Shown here piece after piece: positions 27,742 to 37,217 of a DNA stretch of 64,000 nt. The position numbers were made by a program, and so were the translations under genes. This stretch comes from Microbacterium enclense (GTDB lineage Bacteria; Actinomycetota; Actinomycetes; Actinomycetales; Microbacteriaceae): assembly GCF_001456955.1 (NCBI RefSeq), contig NZ_KQ758468.1, positions 186,001 to 250,000 of the forward strand, read 5' to 3'. Position 1 is the first letter of the stretch. The number at the start of each line of letters is the position of its first letter. Below the pieces are notes generated by a model. The model had not been told where the DNA came from, made no database searches, and saw only the letters and a program-made list of their open reading frames with translations.

Positions 27742-27907
27742 GTCGGTCCCTGAGCCTGTCGAAGGGCCCGACACCCCGACCAGTCGGTCCCTGAGCCTGC
27801 CGAAGGGCCCGACACCCCGACCAGTCGGTCCCTGAGCCTGTCGAAGGGCCCGACCCCCCGAACTTCACACGTCCCACAACCCCGGTCCCTTCGACACGCT
27901 CAGGGAC
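27742..27907. repeat. Repeat array between ilvN and ilvC
   Basis: Three direct 41-bp units start at 27742, 27783 and 27824. Each holds GGTCCCTGAGCCTGTCGAAG (one has a T to C change) followed by GGCCCGACACCCCGACCA. An inverted copy, GGTCCCT then TCGACACGCTC then AGGGACC, lies at 27883-27907. In RNA each unit folds alone, and any direct unit can pair with the inverted one, making a large hairpin between the two genes. Confidence 0.9.
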
Positions 27908-27930
27908 CTGACTCAAGGAGAAACATCCTC

Positions 27931-28956
27931 ATGGCAGAGATCTTCTACGACGACGACGCCGACATCTCGATCATCCAGGGCAAGAAGGTCGCGATCGTCG
28001 GCTACGGCTCGCAGGGTCACGCGCACGCGCAGAACCTCCGCGACTCGGGCGTCCAGGTCGTCATCGCGCTGAAGGACGGCTCCAAGTCGGCCGCCAAGGC
28101 GCAGGAAGACGGCTTCGAGGTCAAGAGCGTCGCCGACGCCGCCGAGTGGGCCGACCTCATCATGATCCTCGCGCCCGACCAGCACCAGCGGTCGATCTAC
28201 GCCGACTCGATCAAGGACAAGCTGACCGAGGGCAAGACGCTCGCCTTCGCGCACGGCTTCAACATCCGCTTCGGCTACATCGACGCCCCCGAGGGCGTCG
28301 ACGTCATCCTCGTCGCCCCCAAGGCTCCCGGCCACACCGTGCGTCGCGAGTACGTCGCCGGTCGCGGCATCCCCGACATCATCGCCGTCGAGCGCGACGC
28401 CTCGGGCTCGGCCTGGGACACCGCCCTGTCGTACGCCAAGGCCATCGGCGGCACCCGCGCCGGCGTCATCAAGACCACCTTCACCGAAGAGACCGAGACC
28501 GACCTGTTCGGCGAGCAGGCCGTGCTCTGCGGTGGCATGAGCCACCTCGTCCAGTACGGTTTCGAGACCCTCGTCGAGGCCGGCTACCAGCCGCAGATCG
28601 CCTACTTCGAGGTGCTGCACGAGCTCAAGCTCATCGTCGACCTCATGTGGGAGGGCGGCATCGCCAAGCAGCGCTGGTCGATCTCCGACACCGCCGAGTA
28701 CGGCGACTACGTGTCGGGCCCCCGCGTCATCTCGCCCGAGGTCAAGACGAGCATGCAGGCCGTGCTCGCCGACATCCAGTCGGGTGCGTTCGCGAAGCGC
28801 TTCATCGACGACCAGGACAACGGCGCCACCGAGTTCCTCGAGCTCCGCGAGAAGGAACAGGGTCACCCCATCGAGGCGACCGGCAAGGAGCTCCGCGGCC
28901 TGTTCGCGTGGAAGCAGCAGGACAGCGACTACGTCGAGGGCTCGGCCGCGCGCTGA
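27931..28956 (+). CDS. ilvC: Ketol-acid reductoisomerase
   Basis: 341 residues. The Rossmann motif [21 protein letters not shown], the [12 protein letters not shown] stretch, [13 protein letters not shown] and the C-terminal domain metal site region [19 protein letters not shown] identify class I KARI. It converts acetolactate to dihydroxyisovalerate with NADPH. A CAAGGAGAAAC ribosome binding site precedes the ATG; the repeat array separates it from ilvBN. Confidence 0.97.
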   Translation: MAEIFYDDDADISIIQGKKVAIVGYGSQGHAHAQNLRDSGVQVVIALKDGSKSAAKAQEDGFEVKSVADAAEWADLIMILAPDQHQRSIYADSIKDKLTEGKTLAFAHGFNIRFGYIDAPEGVDVILVAPKAPGHTVRREYVAGRGIPDIIAVERDASGSAWDTALSYAKAIGGTRAGVIKTTFTEETETDLFGEQAVLCGGMSHLVQYGFETLVEAGYQPQIAYFEVLHELKLIVDLMWEGGIAKQRWSISDTAEYGDYVSGPRVISPEVKTSMQAVLADIQSGAFAKRFIDDQDNGATEFLELREKEQGHPIEATGKELRGLFAWKQQDSDYVEGSAAR

Positions 28957-28968
28957 GTTCCTCGTCAC

Positions 28969-29006
28969 GAACGCCCCGGGACCTCACGGTTCCGGGGCGT
29001 TCATCG
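28969..29006 (+). terminator. Terminator of the ilv operon
   Basis: Arms GAACGCCCCGG and CCGGGGCGTTC (11 bp, perfect) followed by ATCGTT. Confidence 0.85.
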
Positions 29007-29318
29007 TTGCTGTGCGGCGGTGCCCAGCGTGGCGGAGCCGGTGCAGGTCGCGCACACGTGCTGCCCGGCGGGTGGCGCCGACGGGGGCCGGCGCGCGGCC
29101 GAGGCCGACGACTCCGATGCGGCGGGGTCCGCGGCCGCGCACAACGGCGGGAGAAGTGGGCGACACGCCGACGCTGCGACGTCCGACGCGGCGTGTCGGC
29201 TGTCGCATCCGTAGCTGTGCACCGCGGCGGTTGCGGATGCCGCGGATCGGGATGCCGTGGATCGGGGCGTCCGGCGGGGCGCGGCCCGGTCGTGGGGGAG
29301 CGCCGCTACCGTGGACGG
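29007..29318 (+). other. Intergenic region, no gene supported
   Basis: About 310 bp between the ilvC terminator and the membrane-protein pair. It carries GC-rich imperfect direct repeats such as GGATGCCGCGGATCGGGATG. A Cys-containing open frame on the minus strand lacks a family match and typical codon bias. Confidence 0.3.
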
Positions 29319-29879
29319 GTGAGCACTCCGCGTGATGACGACGCCCTCTCGTGGGGCGGTGACGATGACCCGACCCTCGACGTCGGGGACAAGCGCGAGC
29401 CGGGACGCACCGGCGTCGGTGCGCCCGTTGAGCGCCCTAACGAATCGCTCGCATCCAGCGGGCCGGAGCCGTTGCAGCCCGCGCCGGAGCCCTTGCAGCC
29501 TCGCGCCGACATCGCGTCGCCGGCCGCGCGGCATCCCGAATCCGACGAGCCGTCCGACGCAGAGCAGCCGGATGCCGCGCACTCGGCGCCGCTGGGCAAC
29601 GTCGGGCTCGTGGGCATCGGGATGGTGGCGGCGACCTTCCTGCTCTTCGCGGTCGGGTGGTTGCTCGCGGGGCTCCAGCTGAACGGCCTGGGTCTGCCGA
29701 TCCCCTCGGTCACGGTCGTCGCGCTCACGATGGGTGCCGCCCTGGCGCCGGTCGTCTGGTTCGTCGCCGTGCTCGCGCTGACTCGCGGGTGGCGCACCTG
29801 GCAGCGCTTCCTGCTGCTCATCCTCGGGATCGTGCTCCTCGTTCCCTGGCCGTTCCTGTCATTGGGGGTCTTCGCATGA
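29319..29879 (+). CDS. Hypothetical membrane protein
   Basis: 186 residues from GTG 29319 (MSTPRDDDALSWGGDDDPTLD). The first ~95 residues are acidic/Pro-rich and probably disordered, with a repeat PEPLQPAPEPLQP. Then three hydrophobic segments (GNVGLVGIGMVAATFLLFAVGWLL, VVALTMGAALAPVVWFVAVLAL, FLLLILGIVLLVPWPFLSLGVFA, each a membrane helix). Function unknown. The stop overlaps the next gene, also a membrane protein, so the two may form a complex. Confidence 0.75.
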   Translation: MSTPRDDDALSWGGDDDPTLDVGDKREPGRTGVGAPVERPNESLASSGPEPLQPAPEPLQPRADIASPAARHPESDEPSDAEQPDAAHSAPLGNVGLVGIGMVAATFLLFAVGWLLAGLQLNGLGLPIPSVTVVALTMGAALAPVVWFVAVLALTRGWRTWQRFLLLILGIVLLVPWPFLSLGVFA

Positions 29880-30214
29880 GCGACGTCGCGCGCAGGCGCC
29901 TCCTCCCCACCTGGCTGATCGTGACGATCGCCGGACTCTTCGGTCTGTTCTACGCCTACGTCGTGTGGAGCGCGGTCGCGCTGCTGATCCAGCAGGTGAA
30001 CGGACCGCTCGGCCTGAACGGGCTGGGCTGGTTCGTGTACATCCTGCCGATCGTCTTCCCGCTCGTGGCGTTCGGTGTGGCCTTCGCCATCGGGGCGCGG
30101 CGCCGCGCGGGCGAGCTCGCGATCGCGCTGCTGGCGGGCCTGACGGTCTCTGCAGCGTTCTGGCTGGCCATCGTGGGGTACGGCACGACGTCGTACGGAC
30201 TGTACGGCGCCTGA
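29876..30214 (+). CDS. Hypothetical membrane protein, partner of the upstream gene
   Basis: 112 residues, MSDVARRRLLPTWLIVTIAG. Three hydrophobic helices (LIVTIAGLFGLFYAYVVWSAVAL, GWFVYILPIVFPLVAFGVAFAIG, LAIALLAGLTVSAAFWLAIVGY). Overlaps the previous gene by 4 bp and so is co-translated. No known family recognised. Confidence 0.75.
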   Translation: MSDVARRRLLPTWLIVTIAGLFGLFYAYVVWSAVALLIQQVNGPLGLNGLGWFVYILPIVFPLVAFGVAFAIGARRRAGELAIALLAGLTVSAAFWLAIVGYGTTSYGLYGA

Positions 30215-30681
30215 CGGCGACTCGTCGTCAGGCGCGGGCATACCCCGGCGGGCGGTTCGTGACGCCGGACGGCTCGGCTCGCTGATCGGCACGTCTCGGT
30301 GCATGGCTCGCCTCGGGAGGGCTTTCGGTCGGTGGCGCGCCGGCGTGCGCTCGCGGGGACGGCTCACGGTCGGCGACGTTTGCGCGCGCTCGTGTGCGGG
30401 GCGCGGCGCCCGGGTTGGCTCCCGCGTGCGCCGTGGGACGGCGTCCGGCCGGCGAGTCGGTCGCCGCCAACGACGCCTCATCGGCGGGATGCCCTCTCGC
30501 GCGCGAACGGTTTCATGCGGTCGCCCGCGAGCGCGGCATCCGTCGCCCACCGTCATACGGTCGGGGGCGGCTCCGCCTCCGCGCTAGGCTGGCAGACGGC
30601 CCGCACGGGTCGCGCGCCCGGTTCGCGCCGGCGGTGCGATGGTGCGCGGCAGTCCCCAGCACCGTTTCGAAGGACGCATCC
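30215..30681 (+). promoter_or_regulatory. Intergenic region upstream of serA, with promoter candidate
   Basis: About 470 bp without a supported gene; open frames here are high-GC artefacts. A TAGGCT -10 element lies at 30585-30590, about 90 nt upstream of serA, giving a 5' untranslated region of about 85 nt. I cannot identify a known riboswitch in it. Confidence 0.4.
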
Positions 30682-32289
30682 GTGACGAAGCCCGTCGTGC
30701 TCATCGCCGAAGAACTCTCTCCCGCCACGATCGACGCGCTCGGCCCCGACTTCGACGTGCGAGGCGTCGACGGGACCGATCGCCCCGCACTGCTCTCGGC
30801 CCTGGCCGACGCGCACGCGGTGCTCGTGCGCTCGGCCACCCAGATCGACGCCGAGGCGCTGGCCGCCGCGCCGTCGCTCAAGGTCGTCGCCCGCGCCGGT
30901 GTCGGACTCGACAACGTCGACATCAAGTCGGCCACCGCGGCCGGCGTCATGGTCGTGAACGCCCCGACCTCGAACATAATCTCGGCCGCCGAGCTCACCG
31001 TCGGTCACGTCCTGAGCCTGGCGCGCCGCATCCCCGCCGCACACTCCTCGCTTGCACAGGGCCTGTGGAAGCGCAGCTCGTTCACCGGCACCGAGCTGTT
31101 CGAGAAGACCATCGGCATCATCGGCCTCGGCCGCATCGGTGCGCTGATCGCCGCTCGCCTGCAGGCGTTCGACATGCGCGTGATCGCGTACGACCCCTAC
31201 GTCACCGCGGCTCGCGCACAGCAGCTCGGCGTGCAGCTGGTCTCGCTCGACGAGCTCCTCGAGCAGAGTGATTTCGTCACCATCCACATGCCGAAGACGC
31301 CCGAGACCACCGGCATGATCGGTGCGGAGCAGCTGCGCCGCATGAAGAACACCGCGTACGTGATCAACGTCGCCCGCGGCGGTCTCATCGACGAAGAGGC
31401 GCTCTTCGACGCCCTCACCACCGGCGAAATCGCGGGCGCCGGCCTCGACGTCTTCTCGACCGAGCCGCCCGCCGAGGGCGGTCCCGCCCGCAAGCTGCTC
31501 GACCTGCCGAACGTCGTCGTCACCCCGCACCTGGGTGCCAGCACCGAGGAGGCGCAAGAGAAGGCGGGCGTCTCGGTCGCTCGCTCCGTCAAGCTCGCGC
31601 TCGAGGGCGATCTCGTTCCGGATGCCGTGAACGTCGCCGGCGGCGCGATCGACCCCTTCGTCCGTCCCGGCATCGCGCTCGTCGAAATGCTCGGCCAGTT
31701 CTTCAGCGGTCTCGCCGACAGCGCCCTCACGAACCTCGACATCGAGGTGCGCGGTGAGCTCGCCGCGTACGACGTCAGCGTGTACCGCCTCGCGGCCCTC
31801 AAGGGATACTTCAGCCGCATCGTCAGCGAGAGCGTGTCGTACGTCAACGCTCCGCTGTTCGCCGAGCAGCGCGGCGTCGAGGCGCGCCTCGTCGTGGAGG
31901 CCGAGAGCCCGCTCTACCGCAACATCACGATCCTGCGCGGCACTCTCGCCGACGGCTCGACCCTCGAGGTCGCGGGCACGCTCGCCGGCACGCGCATGGT
32001 GCCCAAGGTCGTTTCGATCAACGGCTACGAGATCGAGGTGCCGATCGCGCAGCACCACGTCGTCATGCGATACGCCGACCGCCCCGGCATCGTCGCGATC
32101 TACGGCCAGAAGCTGGGAGACGCGGGCATCAACATCGCCGGTCTCCAGGTGGCGGCTCCGGATGCCACGGGTCGTGCGCTCTCGGTGCTCACGGTCGACT
32201 CGCCGGTGCCCGACGAGATCCTCGGCGCGATGCGCGAGGCCGTCGGTGCGGACCTGTTCCGTCAGATCGACATCGTCGACGAGGGCTGA
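30682..32289 (+). CDS. serA: D-3-phosphoglycerate dehydrogenase
   Basis: 535 residues from GTG 30682 with AAGGA 8 nt upstream. N-terminal substrate and NAD domains: ARAGVGLDNVDIKSATAAG, NAD-binding IIGLGRIGALIAARLQAF, catalytic region NVARGGLIDEEAL and TPHLGASTEEAQEKAG (His). A long regulatory part of the actinobacterial type follows: an intervening substrate-binding domain (~320-450) then a C-terminal ACT domain (HHVVMRYADRPGIVAIYGQKL). First step of serine synthesis, with serine feedback expected through the ACT domain. Confidence 0.95.
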   Translation: MTKPVVLIAEELSPATIDALGPDFDVRGVDGTDRPALLSALADAHAVLVRSATQIDAEALAAAPSLKVVARAGVGLDNVDIKSATAAGVMVVNAPTSNIISAAELTVGHVLSLARRIPAAHSSLAQGLWKRSSFTGTELFEKTIGIIGLGRIGALIAARLQAFDMRVIAYDPYVTAARAQQLGVQLVSLDELLEQSDFVTIHMPKTPETTGMIGAEQLRRMKNTAYVINVARGGLIDEEALFDALTTGEIAGAGLDVFSTEPPAEGGPARKLLDLPNVVVTPHLGASTEEAQEKAGVSVARSVKLALEGDLVPDAVNVAGGAIDPFVRPGIALVEMLGQFFSGLADSALTNLDIEVRGELAAYDVSVYRLAALKGYFSRIVSESVSYVNAPLFAEQRGVEARLVVEAESPLYRNITILRGTLADGSTLEVAGTLAGTRMVPKVVSINGYEIEVPIAQHHVVMRYADRPGIVAIYGQKLGDAGINIAGLQVAAPDATGRALSVLTVDSPVPDEILGAMREAVGADLFRQIDIVDEG

Positions 32290-32308
32290 GGCCCGAGGAG
32301 ACGGGGGA

Positions 32309-32334
32309 GGGGGTCGCTGCGGCGGCCCCCTTCG
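32309..32334 (+). terminator. Terminator of serA
   Basis: GGGGGTCGC and GGCGGCCCCC form a GC-rich hairpin around a TGC loop, followed by TTCGTCGTT. Confidence 0.65.
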
Positions 32335-32692
32335 TCGTTCGACGGCCGTCTGCCCTCTCGGGTTCGAAGCCCGTGCGCATGGTGAGTCGCGAGGGGGATG
32401 CCGCCGGGGCCGTGCGACCTTCCCGCAGCCGGGTGTCTTCTGCGCCGGGGCTCTCGTGGCGAGGATCTCGTTGCGGCGTGTCGTTGGTCGGAGGCCTGTC
32501 GCCTGCCGGGGGCTGTCGCCCGCGGAGTGGAGGTGATTCGGGCAGGGGAGGATGTCTCGGGCTCGGGCGGGCCTCCTGGCGCGGAAACTCCTCCCGCGCG
32601 GTCCACGCCCTCGGCCCGGCCCATGGCGGGCGGGATGCCGCGGTCGGCGGTCGAGAGGGAGCCGTGCCCGGATACCGAGCCGCGCGGGTGCG
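32335..32692 (+). other. Intergenic region, no gene supported
   Basis: About 360 bp between the serA terminator and the tetR stop codon. High GC and short symmetric stretches (for example GGGATGCCGCGGTCGGCGG). No promoter or coding bias seen. Confidence 0.3.
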
Positions 32693-33235
32693 TCAGGTGG
32701 TCGCGGCGACGACGGCGGCGATGAGCCGGTCGAGGTCCGCGCCCTCGAGCTGCGGGCCGGGCACGGCGTTGAGGTCGAGCACTGCGTTGAAGTAGAGGCC
32801 GTCGCTGACCAGCAGCACCATCTGCAGCGCCGTTTCGTCGCGCGTGTGGGAGCGCAGGCTCTCCTCCCACAGCTCGCGAACGCGGCGGAGGGATGCCGAG
32901 GCGGCGTCGCTGCCGTTCTGCGCGAGGCGCGAGACGGCCAGGATCGTGACGTCGAGCGGTGAACCCGTGTTCTGCGACGACCGCAGGTGTGCGGCGACGA
33001 CGCCCTCATCGGACCGCTCGATCTCGTCGACATCGTCTTGGGCGAGGCGTTCGAGCCGCTCGACGAGGGCTGCTTCGAGCGCGCTCTTCGAGTTGAAGTG
33101 GTACAGCAGCCCGCCCTTCGAGACACCGGCGGCGCGGGCGGTGGCGTCCATCGTCGCCGCGCGTTCGCCCTCGTCGACGAGGATGCGCGTGAAGGCGTCG
33201 AGGACGGCGTCGCGGGCGAGTGGGGGGCGGCTCAT
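32693..33235 (-). CDS. TetR family transcriptional regulator
   Basis: 180 residues. N-terminal helix-turn-helix: RDAVLDAFTRILVDEGERAA, then MDATARAAGVSKGGLLYHFNSKSAL with recognition helix GVSKGGLLYHFNSK. The C-terminal half is the ligand-binding/dimerisation part. It is divergent from an MFS pump with an operator in the 79-bp gap, so it probably represses that pump and itself. Confidence 0.88.
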   Translation of the reverse strand: MSRPPLARDAVLDAFTRILVDEGERAATMDATARAAGVSKGGLLYHFNSKSALEAALVERLERLAQDDVDEIERSDEGVVAAHLRSSQNTGSPLDVTILAVSRLAQNGSDAASASLRRVRELWEESLRSHTRDETALQMVLLVSDGLYFNAVLDLNAVPGPQLEGADLDRLIAAVVAATT

Positions 33236-33277
33236 GGCTCCTCGATCGTACTGGTGGGGACCTGTGATCGTCTGATA

Positions 33278-33299
33278 CTATACCGGCTGGACGGTTTAG
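33278..33299. promoter_or_regulatory. TetR operator candidate
   Basis: Inverted repeat CTATACCG, 6-nt spacer, CGGTTTAG (7 of 8 positions symmetric) midway between the divergent tetR and MFS genes. The half-site is typical of actinobacterial TetR operators. It overlaps a -10-like TACTAT (33276-33281) of the pump promoter. Confidence 0.7.
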
Positions 33300-33314
33300 A
33301 AACGGATCGCATCA

Positions 33315-34853
33315 ATGCTCACCTCGTCGTTGCCCACTCAAGACATCGCCGTGACCCGCGCCGGGTGGCGCGGGTGGTTCGCGCTCGCGGTGCTGATGCT
33401 GCCGGTGCTGCTGGTCTCGGTCGACAACACCGTGCTCAGCTTCGCGCTGCCCGAGATCGCGCTCGACCTGCAGCCCTCCAGCATCGAGCAGCTCTGGATC
33501 ATCGACGTCTACCCGCTGGTCCTCGCCGGTCTCCTGGTGACCATGGGAACCCTCGGCGACCGGTTCGGACGCAAGCGGATGCTGCTCATCGGCGCGACCG
33601 GCTTCGCCGCGGTCTCGGCTCTGTCGGCGTTCGCGCCCACGGCCGCCCTGCTGATCGCCGGCCGCGCGCTCATGGGCGTGTTCGGGGCGATGCTCATGCC
33701 GTCGACCCTGTCGCTGCTGCGCAGCATCTTCCGAGACCGCGACCAGCGTCGCTTCGCCATCGCCGTCTGGGCGTCGGGCTTCTCTGCCGGTGCCGCCCTC
33801 GGTCCCATCGTCGGGGGGTTCCTGCTCGAGCATTTCTCGTGGGGCTCGGTGTTCCTCATGGCGGTGCCCGTGCTGGTGCCGCTCCTCGTGCTCGCGCCCT
33901 TCTTCGTCCCCGAGAGCCGCGACCCGGCGCCCGGGCGTTTCGACCCGGTGAGCGTGCTGCTGTCGCTGGCCACGATGGTGCCGATCGTCTACGGCATCAA
34001 GAAGCTCGCGGTCGAGGGGCCGCTGTCCCTCGCTCCGGTGCTCTTCATCGTCGGCGTGGTGTTCGGCTGGCTGTTCGTGCGCCGCCAGCGTCGCATGGCG
34101 TCACCCATGCTCGACATGACGCTCTTCCAGCGCGGAACGTTCTCGGGGGCGATCCTGGTCAACCTGCTCAGCGTCGTGGGCCTCGTCGGCTTCCTCTACT
34201 TCGTCGCGCAGCACCTGCAGCTCGTGGTGGGACTGTCGCCCATGGCCGCCGGGTTCGCGCTCGTGCCGGGCCTCGCGCTCATGATCGTCGCGGGCCTGGC
34301 CGTCGTACCCGTCGCCAAGAGATTCGCGCCGCGGGTCGTCGTGCCCGTCGCCCTCTCCTTCTCGGTGGTCGCGTACGTGATGGTCGCCCTGTCCACCGCC
34401 GACCTCCTGCAGCTCATCGTCGCCTTCGCGCTGCTCGGCATCGGCATCGGCGCGGCCGAGACCGTGTCGAACGAGCTCATCCTCTCCAGCGCCCCGGCTG
34501 CCAAGGCCGGTGCGGCCAGCGCCGTGTCCGAGACCGCGTACGAGGTCGGCGCCGTGCTCGGCACGGCCGTGCTCGGCGGCATCCTCGCCGCGTTCTACCG
34601 GTCGCATCTGATTCTGCCCGCGGGTCTTTCCGAGGCGGCTGCGCAGTCATCGCGCGAGACCCTCGCCGGAGCCGTCGCCGTGTCGAACACGCTCGACGAT
34701 GCCGCGCTGGCCGATGCGCTCCGTGCCGCGGCCGCGCACGCCTTCGATTCGGGGGTCGTGGTGACGGCGCTCATCGGGGCCGTGCTGATCGTCGTGGCCG
34801 GAGTGATCGCTGCCACTACCCTGGGAGGAACCCGCAGCACGTCGACGAAGTGA
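33315..34853 (+). CDS. MFS multidrug efflux transporter, DHA2 (14-TM) family
   Basis: 512 residues, about 14 membrane segments. Signature loops: [19 protein letters not shown] in helix 1 and [20 protein letters not shown] at loop 2-3. Similar to QacA/EmrB-type proton-coupled drug pumps. Regulated by the divergent TetR protein. Substrate unknown. Confidence 0.88.
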   Translation: MLTSSLPTQDIAVTRAGWRGWFALAVLMLPVLLVSVDNTVLSFALPEIALDLQPSSIEQLWIIDVYPLVLAGLLVTMGTLGDRFGRKRMLLIGATGFAAVSALSAFAPTAALLIAGRALMGVFGAMLMPSTLSLLRSIFRDRDQRRFAIAVWASGFSAGAALGPIVGGFLLEHFSWGSVFLMAVPVLVPLLVLAPFFVPESRDPAPGRFDPVSVLLSLATMVPIVYGIKKLAVEGPLSLAPVLFIVGVVFGWLFVRRQRRMASPMLDMTLFQRGTFSGAILVNLLSVVGLVGFLYFVAQHLQLVVGLSPMAAGFALVPGLALMIVAGLAVVPVAKRFAPRVVVPVALSFSVVAYVMVALSTADLLQLIVAFALLGIGIGAAETVSNELILSSAPAAKAGAASAVSETAYEVGAVLGTAVLGGILAAFYRSHLILPAGLSEAAAQSSRETLAGAVAVSNTLDDAALADALRAAAAHAFDSGVVVTALIGAVLIVVAGVIAATTLGGTRSTSTK

Positions 34854-34878
34854 CGTGCCCCGAGCTCTGAGGAGAGCG

Positions 34879-35928
34879 ATGTCGCGTGTCGTGAAGTTGG
34901 CCGTCATCCCCGGTGACGGCATCGGTCCCGAGGTCGTCACCGAGGCCGTGAAGGTCCTCGACGCGGTCACCGCCGGGTCCGGTGTCACGTTCGAGAAGAC
35001 GCCCTTCTCCCTCGGTGCTGGTCGTTACCTCGAGACCGGCGACACGCTCACCGACGACGACCTCGCGGCTATCGCCGGTCACGACGCGATCCTGCTCGGC
35101 GCCGTCGGGGGAGTGCCCGGCGACCCGCGGCTGAAAGACGCCAACATCGAGCGTGGTCTGCTGCTGAAGCTGCGCTTCGAACTCGACCACTACGTCAACC
35201 TGCGTCCCTCGAAGCTGTACCCGGGCGCCGCAGGTCCGCTCGCCGACCCGGGCGACATCGACTTCGTCGTCGTCCGCGAGGGCACCGAGGGCCCTTACGT
35301 CGGCAACGGCGGCGCCATCCGCCGCGGCACACCGCACGAGGTCGCGAACGAGACGTCCGTCAACACCGCCTACGGCGTCGAGCGCGTGGTCCGTTACGCC
35401 TTCGCCCTCGCCGAGCGCCGCCGCCACAAGCTCACGCTCGTGCACAAGACCAACGTGCTCGTGCACGCCGGCGGCATGTGGAAGCGGATCGTGGATGCAG
35501 TGGCATCCGAGTTCCCGGGGGTCGACGTAGACTACCTGCACGTCGACGCGGCAACCATCTTCCTGGTCACGAACCCGGGTCGCTTCGACGTGATCGTCAC
35601 CGACAACCTCTTCGGCGACATCCTGACCGACTTGGCCGGCGCCGTCACCGGAGGCATCGGCCTCGCCGCATCGGGCAACATCAACCCCGACGGCGCGTTC
35701 CCCTCGATGTTCGAGCCCGTCCACGGTTCGGCGCCCGACATCGCGGGCACCCAGAAGGCCGACCCCACGGCCGCGATCCTCTCCGTCGCCCTCCTGCTCG
35801 ATCACCTCGGGCTCACCGACGAAGCCGCCCGCGTCACCCGCGCGGTCGAGAACGACATCGCGAGCCGCAACGGCGACCGCACCACCGCGCAGATCGGTGA
35901 CGCCATCGCCGACCGCGTCCAGGCGTAA
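34879..35928 (+). CDS. leuB: 3-isopropylmalate dehydrogenase
   Basis: 349 residues from ATG 34879 with GAGGAGAG upstream. [51 protein letters not shown], and the metal/NAD site [18 protein letters not shown] then [16 protein letters not shown]. Oxidatively decarboxylates isopropylmalate in leucine synthesis. It follows the MFS gene by 25 bp and precedes ilvE. Confidence 0.96.
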   Translation: MSRVVKLAVIPGDGIGPEVVTEAVKVLDAVTAGSGVTFEKTPFSLGAGRYLETGDTLTDDDLAAIAGHDAILLGAVGGVPGDPRLKDANIERGLLLKLRFELDHYVNLRPSKLYPGAAGPLADPGDIDFVVVREGTEGPYVGNGGAIRRGTPHEVANETSVNTAYGVERVVRYAFALAERRRHKLTLVHKTNVLVHAGGMWKRIVDAVASEFPGVDVDYLHVDAATIFLVTNPGRFDVIVTDNLFGDILTDLAGAVTGGIGLAASGNINPDGAFPSMFEPVHGSAPDIAGTQKADPTAAILSVALLLDHLGLTDEAARVTRAVENDIASRNGDRTTAQIGDAIADRVQA

Positions 35929-35981
35929 CCTGGACCGATCGGCCCGCATCGCCCCCGCGCACGAAGAGTTTTGGATCCCAC

Positions 35982-37088
35982 ATGACCACCATCGACACCG
36001 ATCCCGACACCGGACTCGAGCCTCTCGAGTTCGCCGTCACCCGCAACCTCGCGGCCAAGAGCACGGCCGACCGCGACGCCATCCTCGCCAGCCCCGGCTT
36101 CGGACAGAGCTTCACCGACCACATGGTCGACATCTGCTGGTCCGTCCGCGGCGGCTGGCACCGCCCGCGCGTCTCGCCCTACGGCCCGATCTCGCTCGAC
36201 CCTGCGGCCGCCGTGCTGCACTACGGCCAGGAGATCTTCGAGGGCATCAAGGCCTACCGCCACGCCGACGGCTCGGTGCACACGTTCCGCCCCGACCAGA
36301 ACGGTCGTCGCCTGCAGCGCTCGGCGCGCCGGCTGGCGCTGCCCGAACTGCCGGTGCCCTACTTCCTGCAGTCGCTGCGCGAGCTCATCGCCGTCGACGG
36401 CGCGTGGGTTCCCTCGGGTGACGACCAGAGCCTGTACCTGCGCCCGTTCATGTTCGCCAAGGAAGCGTTCCTCGGCGTGCGGCCCGCGCACAAGGTGGCG
36501 TACTACCTCATCGCCAGCCCCGCCGGCGCGTACTTCAAGGGCGGCGTGAAGCCCGTGTCGATCTGGCTCAGCGAGGACTACTCGCGTGCCGGCAAGGGCG
36601 GCACGGGTGCGGCCAAGACCGGCGGCAACTACGCCGCCAGCCTGTTGCCGCAGTCGGAGGCCTACGAGAACGAGTGCGACCAGGTCGTCTTCCTCGACCA
36701 GGACCGCAACGTCGAAGAGCTCGGCGGCATGAACGTCGTGTTCGTCTACAAAGACGGCACCATCGTCACCCCGCAGTCCGATTCGATCCTCGAGGGCATC
36801 ACGCGCGACTCGCTCCTGCAGCTCGCCCGCGACCGCGGACACCACGTCGAGGGACGCAACGTCTCGCTGACGGAGTGGCGCGAGGGCGTGGCATCCGGAG
36901 ACATCGTCGAGGTGTTCGCCTGCGGCACGGCCGCGGTGGTCACCCCGATCGGCACGCTCAAGGGCCGCGACTTCATCGACGAGCAGCCCAGCGGGACGCT
37001 CGCCTTCGAACTGCGCGAAGAGCTCACGAACATCCAATACGGCCGCGCCGAAGACAAGCACGGCTGGCTGTACCGCCTCGACGCCTGA
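35982..37088 (+). CDS. ilvE: Branched-chain amino acid aminotransferase
   Basis: 368 residues, fold-type IV PLP enzyme. YGQEIFEGIKAYRHADGS, LYLRPFMFAKEAFLGV, the PLP-lysine region GTGAAKTGGNYAASL, and the closing EELGGMNVVFVYKDG and EGITRDSLLQLARD. Final transamination for leucine, isoleucine and valine. Last gene before a strong terminator. Confidence 0.96.
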   Translation: MTTIDTDPDTGLEPLEFAVTRNLAAKSTADRDAILASPGFGQSFTDHMVDICWSVRGGWHRPRVSPYGPISLDPAAAVLHYGQEIFEGIKAYRHADGSVHTFRPDQNGRRLQRSARRLALPELPVPYFLQSLRELIAVDGAWVPSGDDQSLYLRPFMFAKEAFLGVRPAHKVAYYLIASPAGAYFKGGVKPVSIWLSEDYSRAGKGGTGAAKTGGNYAASLLPQSEAYENECDQVVFLDQDRNVEELGGMNVVFVYKDGTIVTPQSDSILEGITRDSLLQLARDRGHHVEGRNVSLTEWREGVASGDIVEVFACGTAAVVTPIGTLKGRDFIDEQPSGTLAFELREELTNIQYGRAEDKHGWLYRLDA

Positions 37089-37104
37089 TCGTCGGTGCGC
37101 ACGC

Positions 37105-37146
37105 ACGGAGGGGCTCCCGGATGCCGGGGGCTCCTCCGTTCTTGTT
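37105..37146 (+). terminator. Terminator after ilvE
   Basis: 16-bp stem ACGGAGGGGCTCCCGG with CCGGGGGCTCCTCCGT (two G-U pairs), 3-nt loop, followed by TCTTGTT. Confidence 0.85.
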
Positions 37147-37205
37147 CGCGCGAAGGTCGCATCAGCCGCATGTGAGCGAGCAAGACGGCCCCGGGACCCC
37201 GCGGA

Positions 37206-37211
37206 TAGGCT
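37206..37211 (+). promoter_or_regulatory. -10 element for a leaderless transcript of the FAH-family gene
   Basis: TAGGCT ends 6 nt before the GTG at 37218, with spacer GACAGG. Leaderless transcription is expected. Confidence 0.55.
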
Positions 37212-37217
37212 GACAGG

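Noticed and set aside
27742..27907. CRISPR array
   Set aside because: The 41-bp units are directly adjacent without variable spacers, include an inverted copy and have no cas genes nearby.
29001..29582. Minus-strand Cys-containing open frame between ilvC and the membrane-protein pair
   Set aside because: No family features, biased Arg/Ala/Ser composition, and it overlaps the well-supported membrane-protein gene on the other strand.
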